Source: Methanofastidiosum sp. | GTDB lineage: Archaea > Methanobacteriota_B > Thermococci > Methanofastidiosales > Methanofastidiosaceae | NCBI GenBank assembly: GCA_020854815.1 | Contig: JAHKLW010000069.1 | Coordinates: forward strand, 1 to 34,815 | DNA length: 34,815 nucleotides | Direction of reading: 5' to 3' | Shown: piece by piece, positions 7,051 to 16,482 of the stretch | How positions within the stretch are numbered: position 1 is the stretch's first letter | Layout of the letters: each line of letters opens with the position of its first letter | The notes under the pieces: generated by a model | The model's input: the letters and a program-made list of their open reading frames with translations, nothing else | Database searches by the model: none | What the model was told of the DNA's origin: nothing | Program-made: the position numbers and the translations under genes

Positions 7051-7776
7051 TTGGGTAAAAGAATTATTTCGCAGAGAAGAGGAAGAGGAACAAATACCTA
7101 TAGGGTACCCTCACACAGATACAATGGAAAAGTAAAACACAGAAACTACGATAATGTAGAGAGAGATGGAGTAACCCGCGGTGTAGTTAGAGATCTATTC
7201 AATGATCCCGCTAGAACATCACCAGTAGCAACTATTCTTTTCGATAATAATGAGGAAAAATTATTTCTTGTGCCAGAAGGAATAAGACTTGGTAGTAACA
7301 TAGCTACAGGAACAATGGCAGAAGTTGAAATAGGTAACACACTTCCCTTGAGAAATGTTCCAGAAGGAACTTATATTTATAATATAGAATCAAGACCTGG
7401 AGACGGAGGCAAATTTGTCAGATCTTCAGGTACTTATGCTACATTGATAGCCCATGATAGCCAAAAAACAGTAATACAGCTTCCTTCAGGTGTAATGAAG
7501 TCTTTGAGTTCAAACTGCAGATGTACAATCGGAGTAGTAGCCGGCGGAGGAAGAAAAGAAAAGCCTTTGGTAAAAGCAGGAAAGAAGTTCCATAAACTTA
7601 GAAGTAAAGCCACAATATATCCAAAGGTTAGAGGAGTCGCAATGAATCACAACGATCACCCATTTGGTGGTGGTAACCACAAGCACGCAGGTAAGAGTAC
7701 AACATGCTCAAGAAATGCACCTCCCGGTAGAAAAGTTGGACACATAGCAGCTAGAAGAACTGGTAGGAGGCGTTAA
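7051..7776 (+). CDS. rpl2: 50S ribosomal protein L2 (uL2)
   Basis: This 241-residue L2 starts with [21 protein letters not shown] and carries the conserved [15 protein letters not shown] loop, whose histidine approaches the peptidyl-transferase centre. It ends in a basic tail ([12 protein letters not shown]). The start is TTG 7051, after GGTGA at 7041-7045; a nearby ATG is in another frame and stops at once. L2 is needed for subunit association and peptide-bond formation. Confidence 0.98.
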   Translation: MGKRIISQRRGRGTNTYRVPSHRYNGKVKHRNYDNVERDGVTRGVVRDLFNDPARTSPVATILFDNNEEKLFLVPEGIRLGSNIATGTMAEVEIGNTLPLRNVPEGTYIYNIESRPGDGGKFVRSSGTYATLIAHDSQKTVIQLPSGVMKSLSSNCRCTIGVVAGGGRKEKPLVKAGKKFHKLRSKATIYPKVRGVAMNHNDHPFGGGNHKHAGKSTTCSRNAPPGRKVGHIAARRTGRRR

Positions 7777-7778
7777 AC

Positions 7779-8186
7779 TTGGCTAAAAAAGAATTTAGTT
7801 TCATGGGATATTCTGTTGATCAAATGGAAAAAATGTCTATGGACAAGTTGATTGAACTCTTGCCATCAAGACAGAGAAGGTCCCTTAAGAGAGGGCTTCC
7901 TGTAAGACAGAAAAAATTACTTAAGAATATAAGAGAATCCAAAAAAGAAATGGAAGCTGGAAACAAATACACTGTAAAGACACACTGTCGGGATATGATA
8001 ATACTCCCCGAGATGCTTGGAGTTACTATAGGAATTTATAATGGTAAGGAATTTGTTCCTGTAGAAATAACACCCGAAATGGTAGGCCACTATTTAGGGG
8101 AATTTGCACCTTCTAGAAGAAGAATTTCACATGGTGCCCCTGGAGTAGGTTCTACAAAGTCTTCCCAGTATGTTCCATTGAGGTGA
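7779..8186 (+). CDS. rps19: 30S ribosomal protein S19 (uS19)
   Basis: The 135-residue protein has the S19 core [41 protein letters not shown] and the C-terminal motif [14 protein letters not shown]. The N-terminal segment of about 60 residues ([22 protein letters not shown], then a basic stretch) is typical of archaeal and eukaryal S15/S19 proteins. It lies in the small-subunit head near S13. The start is TTG 7779, 2 nt after the L2 stop. Confidence 0.97.
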   Translation: MAKKEFSFMGYSVDQMEKMSMDKLIELLPSRQRRSLKRGLPVRQKKLLKNIRESKKEMEAGNKYTVKTHCRDMIILPEMLGVTIGIYNGKEFVPVEITPEMVGHYLGEFAPSRRRISHGAPGVGSTKSSQYVPLR

Positions 8187-8190
8187 TCTG

Positions 8191-8643
8191 ATGCCATATT
8201 CAAGAACTGATATTGACGAAACAAAAACTGCAAAAGTTTACGGAAAGAATATTAATATATCCCCAAAACATAGTAGGGAAATATGCAATACTATTAAAGG
8301 CATGAAGATCGAAAAGGCAAAGGAATTACTGGAGAGTACAATAAAACTAGAAACTCCCATACCTTTCAAGAGATACTACAAAAAAGTCGGTCACAAGAAA
8401 GGACTTTCAAAATGGTTTGCTGGAAGATACCCTGCAAAGGCATCAAAAAACTTACTAAAACTTCTTAAGGAAGCCGAATCAAATGCAGAATATAAGGGAT
8501 TGAACACCACAAAACTAAGAATAATTCATGCATCTGCTTACAGAGGCAGAGTAATACCGGGATTTATGCCAAGAGCTTTTGGAAGAGCTTCACCATATAA
8601 TCACGAGCTTACTAATGTTGAGATAATTGTGGAGGAGAGATAA
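8191..8643 (+). CDS. rpl22: 50S ribosomal protein L22 (uL22)
   Basis: The 150-residue protein is of archaeal/eukaryal L17e type. It has [22 protein letters not shown] at the start and a long beta-hairpin with [28 protein letters not shown], which reaches into the exit tunnel. AGGTGA sits four to five bases before the ATG. The last base of its stop codon overlaps the first base of S3. Confidence 0.97.
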   Translation: MPYSRTDIDETKTAKVYGKNINISPKHSREICNTIKGMKIEKAKELLESTIKLETPIPFKRYYKKVGHKKGLSKWFAGRYPAKASKNLLKLLKEAESNAEYKGLNTTKLRIIHASAYRGRVIPGFMPRAFGRASPYNHELTNVEIIVEER

Positions 8644-9236
8644 TGGCTATAGAGAGAAAATTTATTGAAGAAAGCGTTTCCAATTTAACGATTGATGAAT
8701 TCCTTGGAGACTCATTAAAGAGAGCTGGCTATTCGGGGATGGATATAAAAAGAAATCCTCTTGGGACTAGAGTTACAGTTTTCGTTCAGAAGCCCGGAAT
8801 TGTTATAGGAAAAAGGGGAAGGGCCATTAAAGATTTGACAGATCAACTTGAAAAACCTCCCTTTAATCTCGAGAATCCTCAGATAGAAGTACAGCAAATT
8901 GAAAATCCAGATCTTAATGCAGATGTAATGGCATTTCAACTTGCAAGTGCCATAGAAAGAGGGGAACATTATAGAAGAGCAGCTTACAATTATCTCAGAA
9001 GAATAATGAGGTCTGGGGCAAAAGGCGCTGAAATTAAGATTTCAGGAAAACTCAGTGGAGAAAGAGCCCGTTCAATGAGATTTGCAGAAGGTTATCTGAA
9101 AAAATGTGGAGATCCGGCGATTGAACATGTTAGAGTTGGGTATTCACCTGCAAAGAAGAAACTTGGTATAATCGGAATTGTAATCAAAATAATGCCTCAA
9201 GACGTATCACTACCAGATGAAATAAAGTTTAAGTAA
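8643..9236 (+). CDS. rps3: 30S ribosomal protein S3 (uS3)
   Basis: This 197-residue protein has a KH domain with the GxxG loop in [19 protein letters not shown] and a C-terminal domain with [36 protein letters not shown]. It is shorter than many archaeal S3 proteins because the charged C-terminal tail is almost absent (ends [10 protein letters not shown]). S3 lines the mRNA entry channel and contributes to helicase activity. It overlaps L22 by one base. Confidence 0.97.
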   Translation: MAIERKFIEESVSNLTIDEFLGDSLKRAGYSGMDIKRNPLGTRVTVFVQKPGIVIGKRGRAIKDLTDQLEKPPFNLENPQIEVQQIENPDLNADVMAFQLASAIERGEHYRRAAYNYLRRIMRSGAKGAEIKISGKLSGERARSMRFAEGYLKKCGDPAIEHVRVGYSPAKKKLGIIGIVIKIMPQDVSLPDEIKFK

Positions 9237-9249
9237 TAGGTGTATAATA

Positions 9250-9459
9250 ATGGCAATATATAGGGTAGACGACATAAGGGATCTTTCAGTTGATGAAATT
9301 GAAAACAATATAGATGAACTTAAAAGTGAATTATCAAAGGAAAGGTCTTTACTTGCTACAGGCAGCGCGCCAGAAAATCCCGGAAGGATAAGGGAGCTTA
9401 GAAGAACTATAGCAAGATTAAAAACAATAAAGGCTGAAAAGGAGAAGCAAAATGAGTGA
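9250..9459 (+). CDS. rpl29: 50S ribosomal protein L29 (uL29)
   Basis: This 69-residue helical hairpin protein has the L29 pattern: [22 protein letters not shown], then [22 protein letters not shown]. It lies beside L23 at the tunnel exit. It overlaps the start of the next gene (SUI1) by 8 nt. Confidence 0.95.
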   Translation: MAIYRVDDIRDLSVDEIENNIDELKSELSKERSLLATGSAPENPGRIRELRRTIARLKTIKAEKEKQNE

Positions 9460-9760
9460 GATTTGTGCAGTTTGTGGACTTCCCAAAGATCTTTGCGTCT
9501 GCGAAGAAATCGCTAGGGAAGAACAACAAATACGCATTTTCACTGAAAGAAGAAGATTTGGAAAACTTATGACGGTCGTGGAAGGAATTGATTCATCAAA
9601 TATCGATATCAAGGATTTGTGCACGACTCTCAAGACAAAATGTGCATGCGGTGGAACCTCAAAAGATGGAAAAATTGAACTTCAAGGAGATCACAAGAAG
9701 AAGATGAAAAAAATATTAACTGATCTTGGCTTTAGTAAAGATATGATCGTAGTTTCATGA
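9452..9760 (+). CDS. Translation initiation factor aIF1 (SUI1 family)
   Basis: The 102-residue protein has an N-terminal zinc-knuckle-like CxxC...CxC ([13 protein letters not shown], residues 5-17), then a SUI1 domain with [33 protein letters not shown] and a final GFSKDMIVV. aIF1 binds the 30S P-site region and enforces start-codon accuracy. The two-cysteine-pair N-terminus is common in archaeal SUI1 proteins. It overlaps L29 by 8 nt and Rnp1 by 4 nt. Confidence 0.96.
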   Translation: MSEICAVCGLPKDLCVCEEIAREEQQIRIFTERRRFGKLMTVVEGIDSSNIDIKDLCTTLKTKCACGGTSKDGKIELQGDHKKKMKKILTDLGFSKDMIVVS

Positions 9761-9990
9761 ATCACACAATACTCCTAGGAAAACAAGTCGAGGTAATCCA
9801 AAGCTCAAATAGGTATGAAGTTGGAATTAAAGGATTGATCATTGAGGATACAAAAAATACTATAAAATTAAGGACAGAAAATGGGATAAGAATCTTAATA
9901 AAAAATAATGTAATCCTGATGATTAACGGTAAAAAAATTGATGGTAATCTACTCATAGGGAAGGAAGAAGAAAGAATCAAGAGGATGTGA
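9757..9990 (+). CDS. rnp1: RNase P protein component 1 (Rpp29/Pop4 homologue)
   Basis: This 77-residue protein has the Sm-like Rpp29 core: [31 protein letters not shown] and a [15 protein letters not shown] strand pair. It is short for the family because basic terminal extensions are reduced. Archaeal Rpp29 pairs with Rpp21 and helps RNase P remove tRNA 5' leaders. The array encodes two tRNAs that need such processing. The position between SUI1 and S17 is conserved in Euryarchaeota. Confidence 0.92.
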   Translation: MNHTILLGKQVEVIQSSNRYEVGIKGLIIEDTKNTIKLRTENGIRILIKNNVILMINGKKIDGNLLIGKEEERIKRM

Positions 9991-9994
9991 TGTG

Positions 9995-10306
9995 ATGATA
10001 GGCATCGATGTAAAAGAACCTAAAAAAAGTTGTAATAATGAAAAATGTCCATTTCACGGAACTTTACCTGTCAGAGGCAAATTAATGGAAGGGAAAATTG
10101 TAAGCGATAAGATGAATAAAACAGTTGTCGTTAAAAAAGAGTATATGACAAAACTTGACAAATTTGAGCGATTTGAAAAGAGAAGTACAAAAGTTTCAGC
10201 ACATATTCCCGACTGTATTAGTGCTAAAACAGGCGATAATGTGAAAATAATGGAATGCAGACCATTAAGCAAGACAAAAATGTTTGTCGTAGTTGAGGTG
10301 ATCTGA
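9995..10306 (+). CDS. rps17: 30S ribosomal protein S17 (uS17)
   Basis: The 103-residue protein has the archaeal N-terminal part [22 protein letters not shown], then the OB-fold core with [18 protein letters not shown], the HIPDC motif, [26 protein letters not shown] 9995 is preferred over GTG 9992 because TGTGA at 9986-9990 gives the usual four-base spacing. The paired cysteines in the N-terminal part are typical of archaeal S17. Confidence 0.96.
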   Translation: MIGIDVKEPKKSCNNEKCPFHGTLPVRGKLMEGKIVSDKMNKTVVVKKEYMTKLDKFERFEKRSTKVSAHIPDCISAKTGDNVKIMECRPLSKTKMFVVVEVI

Positions 10307-10728
10307 TGGCAAAGGGTGCAGGAGCAACTCGTGGAAGGTCAACTGTAAGACCAGGCAGATTTCACACAACTAAAACGAGATTAGTTTGTGCGGATAATAC
10401 AGGCGCAAAAGAACTTGAAATTGTTTCAGTAATAAATTACAAAGGTACCTCTAGAAGATATCCAAAAGCGGGCGTTGGTGATATGGTCATGGTATCCGTT
10501 AAAAAGGGTAGGCCTGATGTCAAAAAGAAGGTATTGCCTGCTGTTATAGTAAGACAGAGAAAGGAATACAGAAGAATAGACGGTACACGAATAAAATTTG
10601 AGGATAATGCAGCCGTTATCACTGGTGAAGACGGTGTTCCAAAAGGCTCCGAAGTTAGGGGCCCAGTTGCAAAAGAAGCAGTTGAAAAATGGGTTAGAAT
10701 TGCTAATGTTTCAAGTATTATAGTATAG
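10306..10728 (+). CDS. rpl14: 50S ribosomal protein L14 (uL14)
   Basis: The 140-residue L14 has [19 protein letters not shown], the [35 protein letters not shown] core and [28 protein letters not shown]. It binds at the subunit interface and is where aIF6 blocks subunit joining. It overlaps the S17 stop by one base. Confidence 0.98.
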   Translation: MAKGAGATRGRSTVRPGRFHTTKTRLVCADNTGAKELEIVSVINYKGTSRRYPKAGVGDMVMVSVKKGRPDVKKKVLPAVIVRQRKEYRRIDGTRIKFEDNAAVITGEDGVPKGSEVRGPVAKEAVEKWVRIANVSSIIV

Positions 10729-10740
10729 AGGGGGATAAGA

Positions 10741-11109
10741 ATGATTAAAAAATACTCAGGAAAACCATCAAAACAGAGGAAAAGGCACTTTAATGCGCCA
10801 CTCCACAAAAAGCACAATTTAATGTCTTCTCATATAGCCGTAAGCCTTAGAAGTAAGATAAATGCAAGAGCAATTCCATTAAGAAAAGGTGACAAGGTGA
10901 GAGTAATGAGGGGAGATTTCAAAGATCACGAAGGTGAAATAACAAAGGTAGATCTAAAAGCAATTAAGGTATATGTCGATGGCGCAGTTGTAGAGAAGGC
11001 TGATGGAACAAAAATTGAGTATCCTATACACCCTTCAAATTTAGAAATTATTGATATTGATAGAAAAGATGAGATGAGAGAAAAATCTATTGAGAGAAAA
11101 GGAGAATAA
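10741..11109 (+). CDS. rpl24: 50S ribosomal protein L24 (uL24, L26e type)
   Basis: The 122-residue protein has a KOW motif (RKGDKVRVMRGDFKDHEG) and the archaeal N-terminal segment (GKPSKQRKRHFNAPLHKKHNLMSSHIA). The C-terminus (DIDRKDEMREKSIERKGE) is charged. It is an early assembly protein. The start follows GGGGGATAAG-type purine-rich sequence. Confidence 0.97.
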   Translation: MIKKYSGKPSKQRKRHFNAPLHKKHNLMSSHIAVSLRSKINARAIPLRKGDKVRVMRGDFKDHEGEITKVDLKAIKVYVDGAVVEKADGTKIEYPIHPSNLEIIDIDRKDEMREKSIERKGE

Positions 11110-11118
11110 GGTGGTAAA

Positions 11119-11832
11119 GTGGGGAGAAAAGGACAGAGAAGATCATTAAAAAGATTATTTGCTCCAAAAAATTGGAGAATAGAGCGAAAAGTTAAAGAAT
11201 GGACCGTAAAACCTATTCCAGGCCCCCATTCTAAAGAGGTATCAATTCCGATTACAATCTTACTTAGGGATTATCTTGGGCACGCCACAAACAGGAAAGA
11301 GGTAAACTTTATCCTAAACAATGGGGATGTTCTTGTAAATGGAAGGCCAATTAAAGATTCAAGTTTCCCCGTAGGAATTATGGACGTTTTAGAAATCCCT
11401 AAAACAAAGGAATATTTTAGGATATTATTTGATAAGAAAGGGTCTGTAAATCTTCTTAAGATAGACGAGTCTGAAAAAAATACTAAGCTCTTTAAATTAA
11501 TCAACAAGACAATGGTTAAAGGAAACAAAGTTCAATTAAACCTTCATGATGGAACAAACGTATTATCCGAAAAAGGCTATGCAACATCTTCAACATTGGT
11601 AATGAATGTACCAGATATGAAGATTGTAGATTCACTAGAATTTAAAGAGGGTTATATAGGGCTGGTCATTAAAGGTAAAAACGTATCAAAAATAGGTAAA
11701 ATTTCAAAGATAACTCCATTTGGTATATATAAAGACGCAGTGTTGTTAGAATCCGGGAATGATACCTTCCAGACATTGAAGGATTATGTGCTTGTCGTTG
11801 GAAAAGATTCTCCTATAATTAAACTTGAGTGA
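11119..11832 (+). CDS. rps4e: 30S ribosomal protein S4e
   Basis: This 237-residue archaeal/eukaryal-specific protein has an N-terminal basic part (KRLFAPKNWRIERKVKEWTVKPIPGPHS), an S4-like RNA-binding domain (VLVNGRPIKDSSFPVGIMDV), a central domain and a KOW-like C-terminal domain (LEFKEGYIGLVIKGKNVSKIGKI). It starts at GTG 11119. S4e is absent from bacteria and so marks the archaeal origin of the cluster. Confidence 0.97.
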   Translation: MGRKGQRRSLKRLFAPKNWRIERKVKEWTVKPIPGPHSKEVSIPITILLRDYLGHATNRKEVNFILNNGDVLVNGRPIKDSSFPVGIMDVLEIPKTKEYFRILFDKKGSVNLLKIDESEKNTKLFKLINKTMVKGNKVQLNLHDGTNVLSEKGYATSSTLVMNVPDMKIVDSLEFKEGYIGLVIKGKNVSKIGKISKITPFGIYKDAVLLESGNDTFQTLKDYVLVVGKDSPIIKLE

Positions 11833-11843
11833 GGCTGACAAAA

Positions 11844-12374
11844 ATGGAAGAGATACTAAAAAATTGGGAAAATCCTATGAGAAAGCCATATCTATCAAAA
11901 GTAACGGTCAATATTGGTGTAGGGGAGTCAGGAGAAAAACTAGAAAAAGCTAGAGCACTTCTTGAATTTCTCACCGGGCAGGCGCCTATAAAAAATAATG
12001 CAAGGCAAACCAATAAAGATTTTGCAATTAGAAAAGACGAACCTATTGCTGTTTCGGTTACTCTTAGAAAGGAAACAGCTATGAAATTCCTTATGAGAAC
12101 TTTTGAGGCAGTGGAGTTTAATTTAAAGGAAAGAAGTTTTGACAATCACGGTAATTTCTCTTTTGGTGTAAAAGAACACATAGATCTTCCTGATGTTCAA
12201 TACGACCCAGAAGTCGGAATATTTGGAATGGACGTTTGTGTTAATCTTCAAAAGAGAGGATTTAAAGTTAAAGAGAGAAGAATTAAAAAGAGCCACATAC
12301 CCAGAAAGCATCAGTTGACTAAAGAAGAAGGGATACTGTTCGCTAAACAGGAGTTTGGGGTGAACATTATATGA
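11844..12374 (+). CDS. rpl5: 50S ribosomal protein L5 (uL5)
   Basis: The 176-residue protein begins [20 protein letters not shown] and has [24 protein letters not shown], the 5S rRNA and P-site tRNA contact region. An in-frame GTG at 11829 would add five residues, but it lies within the purine-rich GTGAGG that probably serves as the ribosome binding site, so ATG 11844 is preferred. Its stop overlaps the S14 start (ATGA). Confidence 0.96.
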   Translation: MEEILKNWENPMRKPYLSKVTVNIGVGESGEKLEKARALLEFLTGQAPIKNNARQTNKDFAIRKDEPIAVSVTLRKETAMKFLMRTFEAVEFNLKERSFDNHGNFSFGVKEHIDLPDVQYDPEVGIFGMDVCVNLQKRGFKVKERRIKKSHIPRKHQLTKEEGILFAKQEFGVNII

Positions 12375-12514
12375 ATAAAAAGTTTGGAGTAGGCTCAAGA
12401 ACATGCAGGCGCTGTGGTACCCACCGTGCAGTCATTCGTAGATATAATCTCATGGTTTGCAGGCGCTGCTTTAGAGAAGTTGCCAGAAAAATTGGCTTCA
12501 AAAAATATCATTAG
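12371..12514 (+). CDS. rps14: 30S ribosomal protein S14 (uS14, zinc-binding type)
   Basis: This very short gene (47 residues) lies between L5 and S8. It reads [20 protein letters not shown], then a region with [18 protein letters not shown] and the end KIGFKKYH. Four cysteines in two CxxC pairs (residues 12/15 and 30/33) form the zinc site of the small S14 type. It overlaps the L5 stop by 4 nt and is followed by GGTGA for S8. Confidence 0.97.
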   Translation: MNKKFGVGSRTCRRCGTHRAVIRRYNLMVCRRCFREVARKIGFKKYH

Positions 12515-12524
12515 GTGATTAAAG

Positions 12525-12911
12525 ATGAGAATAGATCCTTTGGCCGATGCACTTTCAAATATTTATAATTATGAAAATGCGAGAAAGCCCGATTGTGTTA
12601 TCCCGGCATCAAAACTTATGGGTAATATCTTGAGAATTATGCAGAAATGGGAATACATAGGAGCATTTGAATTTATAGATGATGGTAAAAACGGCCTTTT
12701 TAAAGTAGAATTAATGGGGGCTATAAACAAGTGTGGGGTTATAAAGCCAAGAACACCCGCAAAGAACAATGAACTTGAAGAGTGGGAAATGAGATACCTC
12801 CCAGCGAAGGAGTTTGGAATATTAATAATGTCAACTCCAAATGGGGTAATGTCTCACAAAAAAGCCAGAGAACAAAATATTGGAGGCATTCTTTTAGCTT
12901 ATGTTTATTAG
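12525..12911 (+). CDS. rps8: 30S ribosomal protein S8 (uS8)
   Basis: The 128-residue S8 begins RIDPLADALSNIYNYENARK and ends with the signature IMSTPNGVMSHKKAREQNIGGILLAYVY. It binds helix 21 of 16S rRNA in the central domain. In bacteria S8 represses its operon by binding a mimic in the L5 region; nothing comparable was recognised here. Confidence 0.97.
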   Translation: MRIDPLADALSNIYNYENARKPDCVIPASKLMGNILRIMQKWEYIGAFEFIDDGKNGLFKVELMGAINKCGVIKPRTPAKNNELEEWEMRYLPAKEFGILIMSTPNGVMSHKKAREQNIGGILLAYVY

Positions 12912-12920
12912 GTGATGTTT

Positions 12921-13469
12921 ATGGTGCAACACGTTGAATGGTTTATCGATATCCCAGAATCTGTAAAAGTTACAATTGAAGGGGCAAGAGTTAGCGTAGA
13001 GGGGCCAAAAGGTAAGTTGGAGAGAGATTTTCACTTAAAGAACCTTAAGATGGAAAAGATCGAAGACGATAAGATGGTTAGAGTATCAATGCCTCACGCA
13101 TACAAAAAAGAAAAAGCTATGATAGGTACCATCAGTTCACACCTAAAAAATATGATTAAAGGTGTTTCAGAAGGATTCGAGTATAAAATGAAAGTTATAT
13201 ACGCGCACTTTCCAATGAATGTTAAATTAGATGGCAAGCAACTTGTAATTTCAAATTTCCTCGGTGAAAAGAGCCCAAGAAAAGCAAATATTTTTGGTAA
13301 TGTAGCCGTAAAAGTTTCAGGCGAATTTGTTACTATAAATGGAATTAACTTAGAAGAAGTTGGTCAAACTGCAGCAAATATAGAGCTTGCTACTAGGGTT
13401 AGAAAGAGAGACCCAAGAGTATTCCAGGATGGTATTTATTTATTTGAAAGGGATGGAATCCCCATATAG
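12921..13469 (+). CDS. rpl6: 50S ribosomal protein L6 (uL6)
   Basis: The 182-residue L6 has two related domains. The first begins WFIDIPESVKVTIEGARVSVEGPKGKLERDF; the second has KVIYAHFPMNVKLDGKQLVISNFLGEKSPRKA. GGTGA at 12911-12915 places the start at ATG 12921; in-frame GTG 12912 and ATG 12915 overlap this site and are rejected. L6 lies near the elongation factor binding region. Confidence 0.96.
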   Translation: MVQHVEWFIDIPESVKVTIEGARVSVEGPKGKLERDFHLKNLKMEKIEDDKMVRVSMPHAYKKEKAMIGTISSHLKNMIKGVSEGFEYKMKVIYAHFPMNVKLDGKQLVISNFLGEKSPRKANIFGNVAVKVSGEFVTINGINLEEVGQTAANIELATRVRKRDPRVFQDGIYLFERDGIPI

Positions 13470-13479
13470 GTGAGAAAAA

Positions 13480-14007
13480 ATGAATTCACGATTATTAAGA
13501 GTGAGAAAAAAGCTTAATAGCAAGAGGCCAAAATTCCTAAGAACCGAAACATGGAAAAAGAAATCCTTTAAGAACGATCCTAAATGGAGAAAGCCTAGGG
13601 GTAAAGATAACAAGATGAGAATGAAGAGAAGTGGAAAGCAGCCTCTAGTTTCAGTTGGATACAGGGGCCCAAAAGAAGTCAGAGGCGCACATGCATCTGG
13701 TTTGAGAGAGGTAATAGTTTCCAATCCAGGGCAAATAGATGGGCTTGAAAATGTTATAATTAGGATTAATGCTACAGTTGGAAATAAAAAGAAGATTGAA
13801 ATAGTCAAAAAAGCAGTTAAATCTAATCTTAAAATAGCAAATCCATCCTTGACACATGTGAAAGTTACATCAGTTGAAGAATTCGATTCTATTGAACCAA
13901 TTAAAGATCATATCCAGAGATTGATAGTTCCACTTAGACTTGATACTGAGATAAGGTCAGATATAATGAAGAAAGCAGAAGATGCTGGCATAATGGTGGA
14001 GGAGTGA
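13480..14007 (+). CDS. rpl32e: 50S ribosomal protein L32e with C-terminal extension
   Basis: The 175-residue protein has the archaeal L32e core in residues about 15-123 (KRPKFLRTETWKKKSFKNDP, then SVGYRGPKEVRGAHASGL and INATVGNKKKIEIVKKA). The core is normally near 130 residues. About 50 extra residues follow, ending DIMKKAEDAGIMVEE, which resembles the end of the core (EIVKKAVKSNLKIAN). The extension may contact rRNA or a neighbour protein; this is unknown. Confidence 0.95.
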   Translation: MNSRLLRVRKKLNSKRPKFLRTETWKKKSFKNDPKWRKPRGKDNKMRMKRSGKQPLVSVGYRGPKEVRGAHASGLREVIVSNPGQIDGLENVIIRINATVGNKKKIEIVKKAVKSNLKIANPSLTHVKVTSVEEFDSIEPIKDHIQRLIVPLRLDTEIRSDIMKKAEDAGIMVEE

Positions 14008-14011
14008 TCAT

Positions 14012-14473
14012 ATGGATCTAAGAGTTCAGAAAAGACTTGCAGCACAGTTATTAAAATGTGGTGAAGGCAGAGTCTGGATTGACGGTAACAATACATCAGA
14101 AATTTCTATGGCAATCACAAGAGAAGACGTCCGAAAATTGATTGACAGTGGCAAGATTAAAAAGAAACCAGAAGTGGGCATATCAAGACACAGAGCAAGA
14201 GAGAGACACATCAAAAGAAAGAAAGGAAGAATGAGTGGATTTGGATCTAGAAAAGGAAAAGCCACTGCAAGATATCCTAAAAAGAGAAAGTGGATTAACA
14301 CAATAAGACCATTAAGAAGAACTTTAGTTGACCTAAGAGAATCCAAGAATATTGATAAAGTTTCTTATAGAAAACTTTATAGGATGGCTAAAGGTGGAGC
14401 TTTCAGAAGTGTTTCTTATATGAGTAATTACATTAAAGAACACGGCCTTATGTCAGAGAAGAGGAAGAGGTGA
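14012..14473 (+). CDS. rpl19e: 50S ribosomal protein L19e
   Basis: This 153-residue archaeal/eukaryal-specific protein starts MDLRVQKRLAAQLLKCGEGRVWID, followed by the basic segment GISRHRARERHIKRKKGRMSGFGSRKGKATAR and a long C-terminal helix region. L19e bridges to the small subunit and is highly basic. It starts 5 nt after the L32e stop. Confidence 0.98.
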   Translation: MDLRVQKRLAAQLLKCGEGRVWIDGNNTSEISMAITREDVRKLIDSGKIKKKPEVGISRHRARERHIKRKKGRMSGFGSRKGKATARYPKKRKWINTIRPLRRTLVDLRESKNIDKVSYRKLYRMAKGGAFRSVSYMSNYIKEHGLMSEKRKR

Positions 14474-14477
14474 AGCA

Positions 14478-15050
14478 ATGTCAACAGGACCGAGATCAAG
14501 AGTGCCTTTTAAGAGAAGAAGAGATGGTAAGACTAACTATAGTAGAAGACTAGCGTTAGTAAAATCTGGAAAGAATAGGGTCGTTATAAGAAAATCACTA
14601 AATAACATACTAATTCAAATTGTAAGTTCTACATATGAAGGAGATAAGACTCTTACAACAGCCTTTTCGAAGGAATTGAGAGATATGGGGTGGAACTTCC
14701 ATTGTGGCAACACACCAGCGGCATATCTTACAGGTTACCTTTGTGGAAAAAGAGCTAAAAAAATTGGAGATGAATTCATAATGGACATTGGGCTTCAAAG
14801 ATCCATAAAAGGTGGGAGAATCTATGCAGCATTGAAAGGATTCATTGATGCAGGATGCAATGTTAATGCAGATGAAAGTATATTCCCTCCTGAAGACAGA
14901 TTCAAAGGAGAAAACATTTCCTCATATTACGAAGGTCTCGACGGATCTTTAAAAGAGAAGATATTTTCAAATTATTTAAAAAATAAGACTGATCCTTCAA
15001 AAATACCAGGGATGTTTGAAGAGATTAAATCAAAAATAGATAAACTATGA
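14478..15050 (+). CDS. rpl18: 50S ribosomal protein L18 (uL18)
   Basis: The 190-residue L18 is of the archaeal/eukaryal L5e type. It has [31 protein letters not shown] and [19 protein letters not shown]. The C-terminal region includes [29 protein letters not shown]. It binds 5S rRNA together with L5. Confidence 0.97.
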   Translation: MSTGPRSRVPFKRRRDGKTNYSRRLALVKSGKNRVVIRKSLNNILIQIVSSTYEGDKTLTTAFSKELRDMGWNFHCGNTPAAYLTGYLCGKRAKKIGDEFIMDIGLQRSIKGGRIYAALKGFIDAGCNVNADESIFPPEDRFKGENISSYYEGLDGSLKEKIFSNYLKNKTDPSKIPGMFEEIKSKIDKL

Positions 15051-15060
15051 GGTGTATTTA

Positions 15061-16002
15061 ATGCCAAGAAAGAAAAAAGAAATCATCGAAGAACCCGTTG
15101 AAGAAGTTAAGGAAGAGCCATTAGAGACTCTTGAGGCAGAAGATATAGTTGAAGAACCAAATGAAGTAGTTGAAGATATTCCTGGGGAAGAACCAAATGA
15201 AGTAGTTGAAGACATCCCTGACGAAGAAACATTGGAAGAAGAAATTGCTGAAGATGTAGTTATTAAAGATACAACCTCTGAAGAAGAAGTCATAAAGAAA
15301 CTATCTATTGCCGAGAAAAAAAGACTTGAAGAAGAAAGAAAATCTATGGGAAATAGATGGGTTCCCAAGACAAAACTTGGTAGGATGGTTGCAAACGGAG
15401 AGATCACTGATATTTCACAAATATTAAATAAGGGCCTTAGAATAATGGAGCCTGAGATAGTAGATGTATTGCTACCGGAAGTTACTGATCAGAATAATCA
15501 GGAAGTATTAAATATCAATATGGTTCAGAGAATGACCGACTCTGGAAGAAAAGTCAGATTTTCAGTTATGGTTGTTATAGGTAACAGAAACGGTTACGTT
15601 GGAATTGGGAAGGCCAAAGCAAAGGAAGTTGGACCTGCTATCAGAAAAGCGATTAATAATGCAAAACTCAATGTTATTCAAGTAAAAAGAGGTTGTGGAA
15701 GTTGGGAATGTAAATGTGGTACAGCTCATACAGTTCCATTTAGAGTAACAGGTAAGGCAAGTAGCGTTACTGTGACTTTAATACCTGCTCCAAACGGTTT
15801 GGGCCTTACAGTAGGGGGCGTCGGTAAGAAAATATTATCTCTTGCAGGAATAAAAGACGCATGGTCAAAAACAGATGGTCAAACGCAGACAACAGTTAAC
15901 TTTGCAAATGCAGTAATGCATGCCCTATACCAAACAAACACAATGAGTGCACAAGAGAGAGATATCAAGGTTATAGGTATTGTTACAGGAAATACTAATT
16001 AG
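15061..16002 (+). CDS. rps5: 30S ribosomal protein S5 (uS5) with acidic N-terminal extension
   Basis: The 313-residue protein is about 90 residues longer than usual. Canonical S5 begins near residue 100 ([16 protein letters not shown]) and has [28 protein letters not shown] and [15 protein letters not shown]. Residues 1-95 are very acidic and include a tandem 12-residue repeat ([12 protein letters not shown], then [12 protein letters not shown]). The start at ATG 15061 follows GGTG at 15051-15054; the in-frame GTG 15052 overlaps that site. S5 lines the mRNA entrance and affects decoding accuracy. Confidence 0.96.
   Translation: MPRKKKEIIEEPVEEVKEEPLETLEAEDIVEEPNEVVEDIPGEEPNEVVEDIPDEETLEEEIAEDVVIKDTTSEEEVIKKLSIAEKKRLEEERKSMGNRWVPKTKLGRMVANGEITDISQILNKGLRIMEPEIVDVLLPEVTDQNNQEVLNINMVQRMTDSGRKVRFSVMVVIGNRNGYVGIGKAKAKEVGPAIRKAINNAKLNVIQVKRGCGSWECKCGTAHTVPFRVTGKASSVTVTLIPAPNGLGLTVGGVGKKILSLAGIKDAWSKTDGQTQTTVNFANAVMHALYQTNTMSAQERDIKVIGIVTGNTN
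15151..15222 (+). repeat. 36-bp tandem duplication inside rps5
   Basis: Two in-frame 36-bp units (15151-15186 and 15187-15222) encode 12 residues each. The first 26 bases are identical, and the remainder differs at four bases, two of them synonymous third positions. Confidence 0.9.
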
Positions 16003-16010
16003 GTGAGATT

Positions 16011-16472
16011 ATGAATAGATTAGCCGTTGTAAGAGTAAGAGGCAGGGTGGACGTAAAAAAAGACGTGAAAGATACTCTAAAAATGCTTAATTTAACTAAG
16101 ACAAATCACTGCGTTATAATAGACGATAGAGAGTCTTTTGCAGGAATGTTACAAAAAGTTAAAGATTATGTTACATATGGGCCGATTGATGCCGATACTC
16201 TTTCCAAACTCATAATTAAATGGGGGAGATTAGAGGGAGACGTTCGAATAACTGAAGTGTATGTTAAGGAAAAGACTGGAAAAGATTTAGAATCTTTCTG
16301 TAAAGATTTCTTAGAGTTTAAAAATGAACTTTCTGACCTTAACTTGAAAAAGGTCTTTAGGCTTCACCCACCACACAAGGGATACGAAGCAACAAAGAAA
16401 CCATATACACTTGGTGGAACTCTCGGCGCAAGAGATGTTGAAATCAACGGTCTTATCCAAAAAATGATTTAG
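16011..16472 (+). CDS. rpl30: 50S ribosomal protein L30 (uL30, archaeal long type)
   Basis: The 153-residue protein starts LAVVRVRGRVDVKKDVKDTLKMLNLTKTNHCVIID, typical of archaeal L30/eukaryal L7. The C-terminal half includes RLHPPHKGYEATKKPYTLGGTLGARDVEINGLIQKM. It binds 23S rRNA. GGTGA at 15 bases upstream region (AGGTGAGATT) positions the ATG at 16011. Confidence 0.97.
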   Translation: MNRLAVVRVRGRVDVKKDVKDTLKMLNLTKTNHCVIIDDRESFAGMLQKVKDYVTYGPIDADTLSKLIIKWGRLEGDVRITEVYVKEKTGKDLESFCKDFLEFKNELSDLNLKKVFRLHPPHKGYEATKKPYTLGGTLGARDVEINGLIQKMI

Positions 16473-16482
16473 GTGTATTAAG

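Noticed and set aside
15045-15407. Leftward Ser/Thr-rich open frame opposite rps5
   Set aside because: It is the antisense image of the Glu-rich S5 arm (Glu codons read as Ser/Phe codons).
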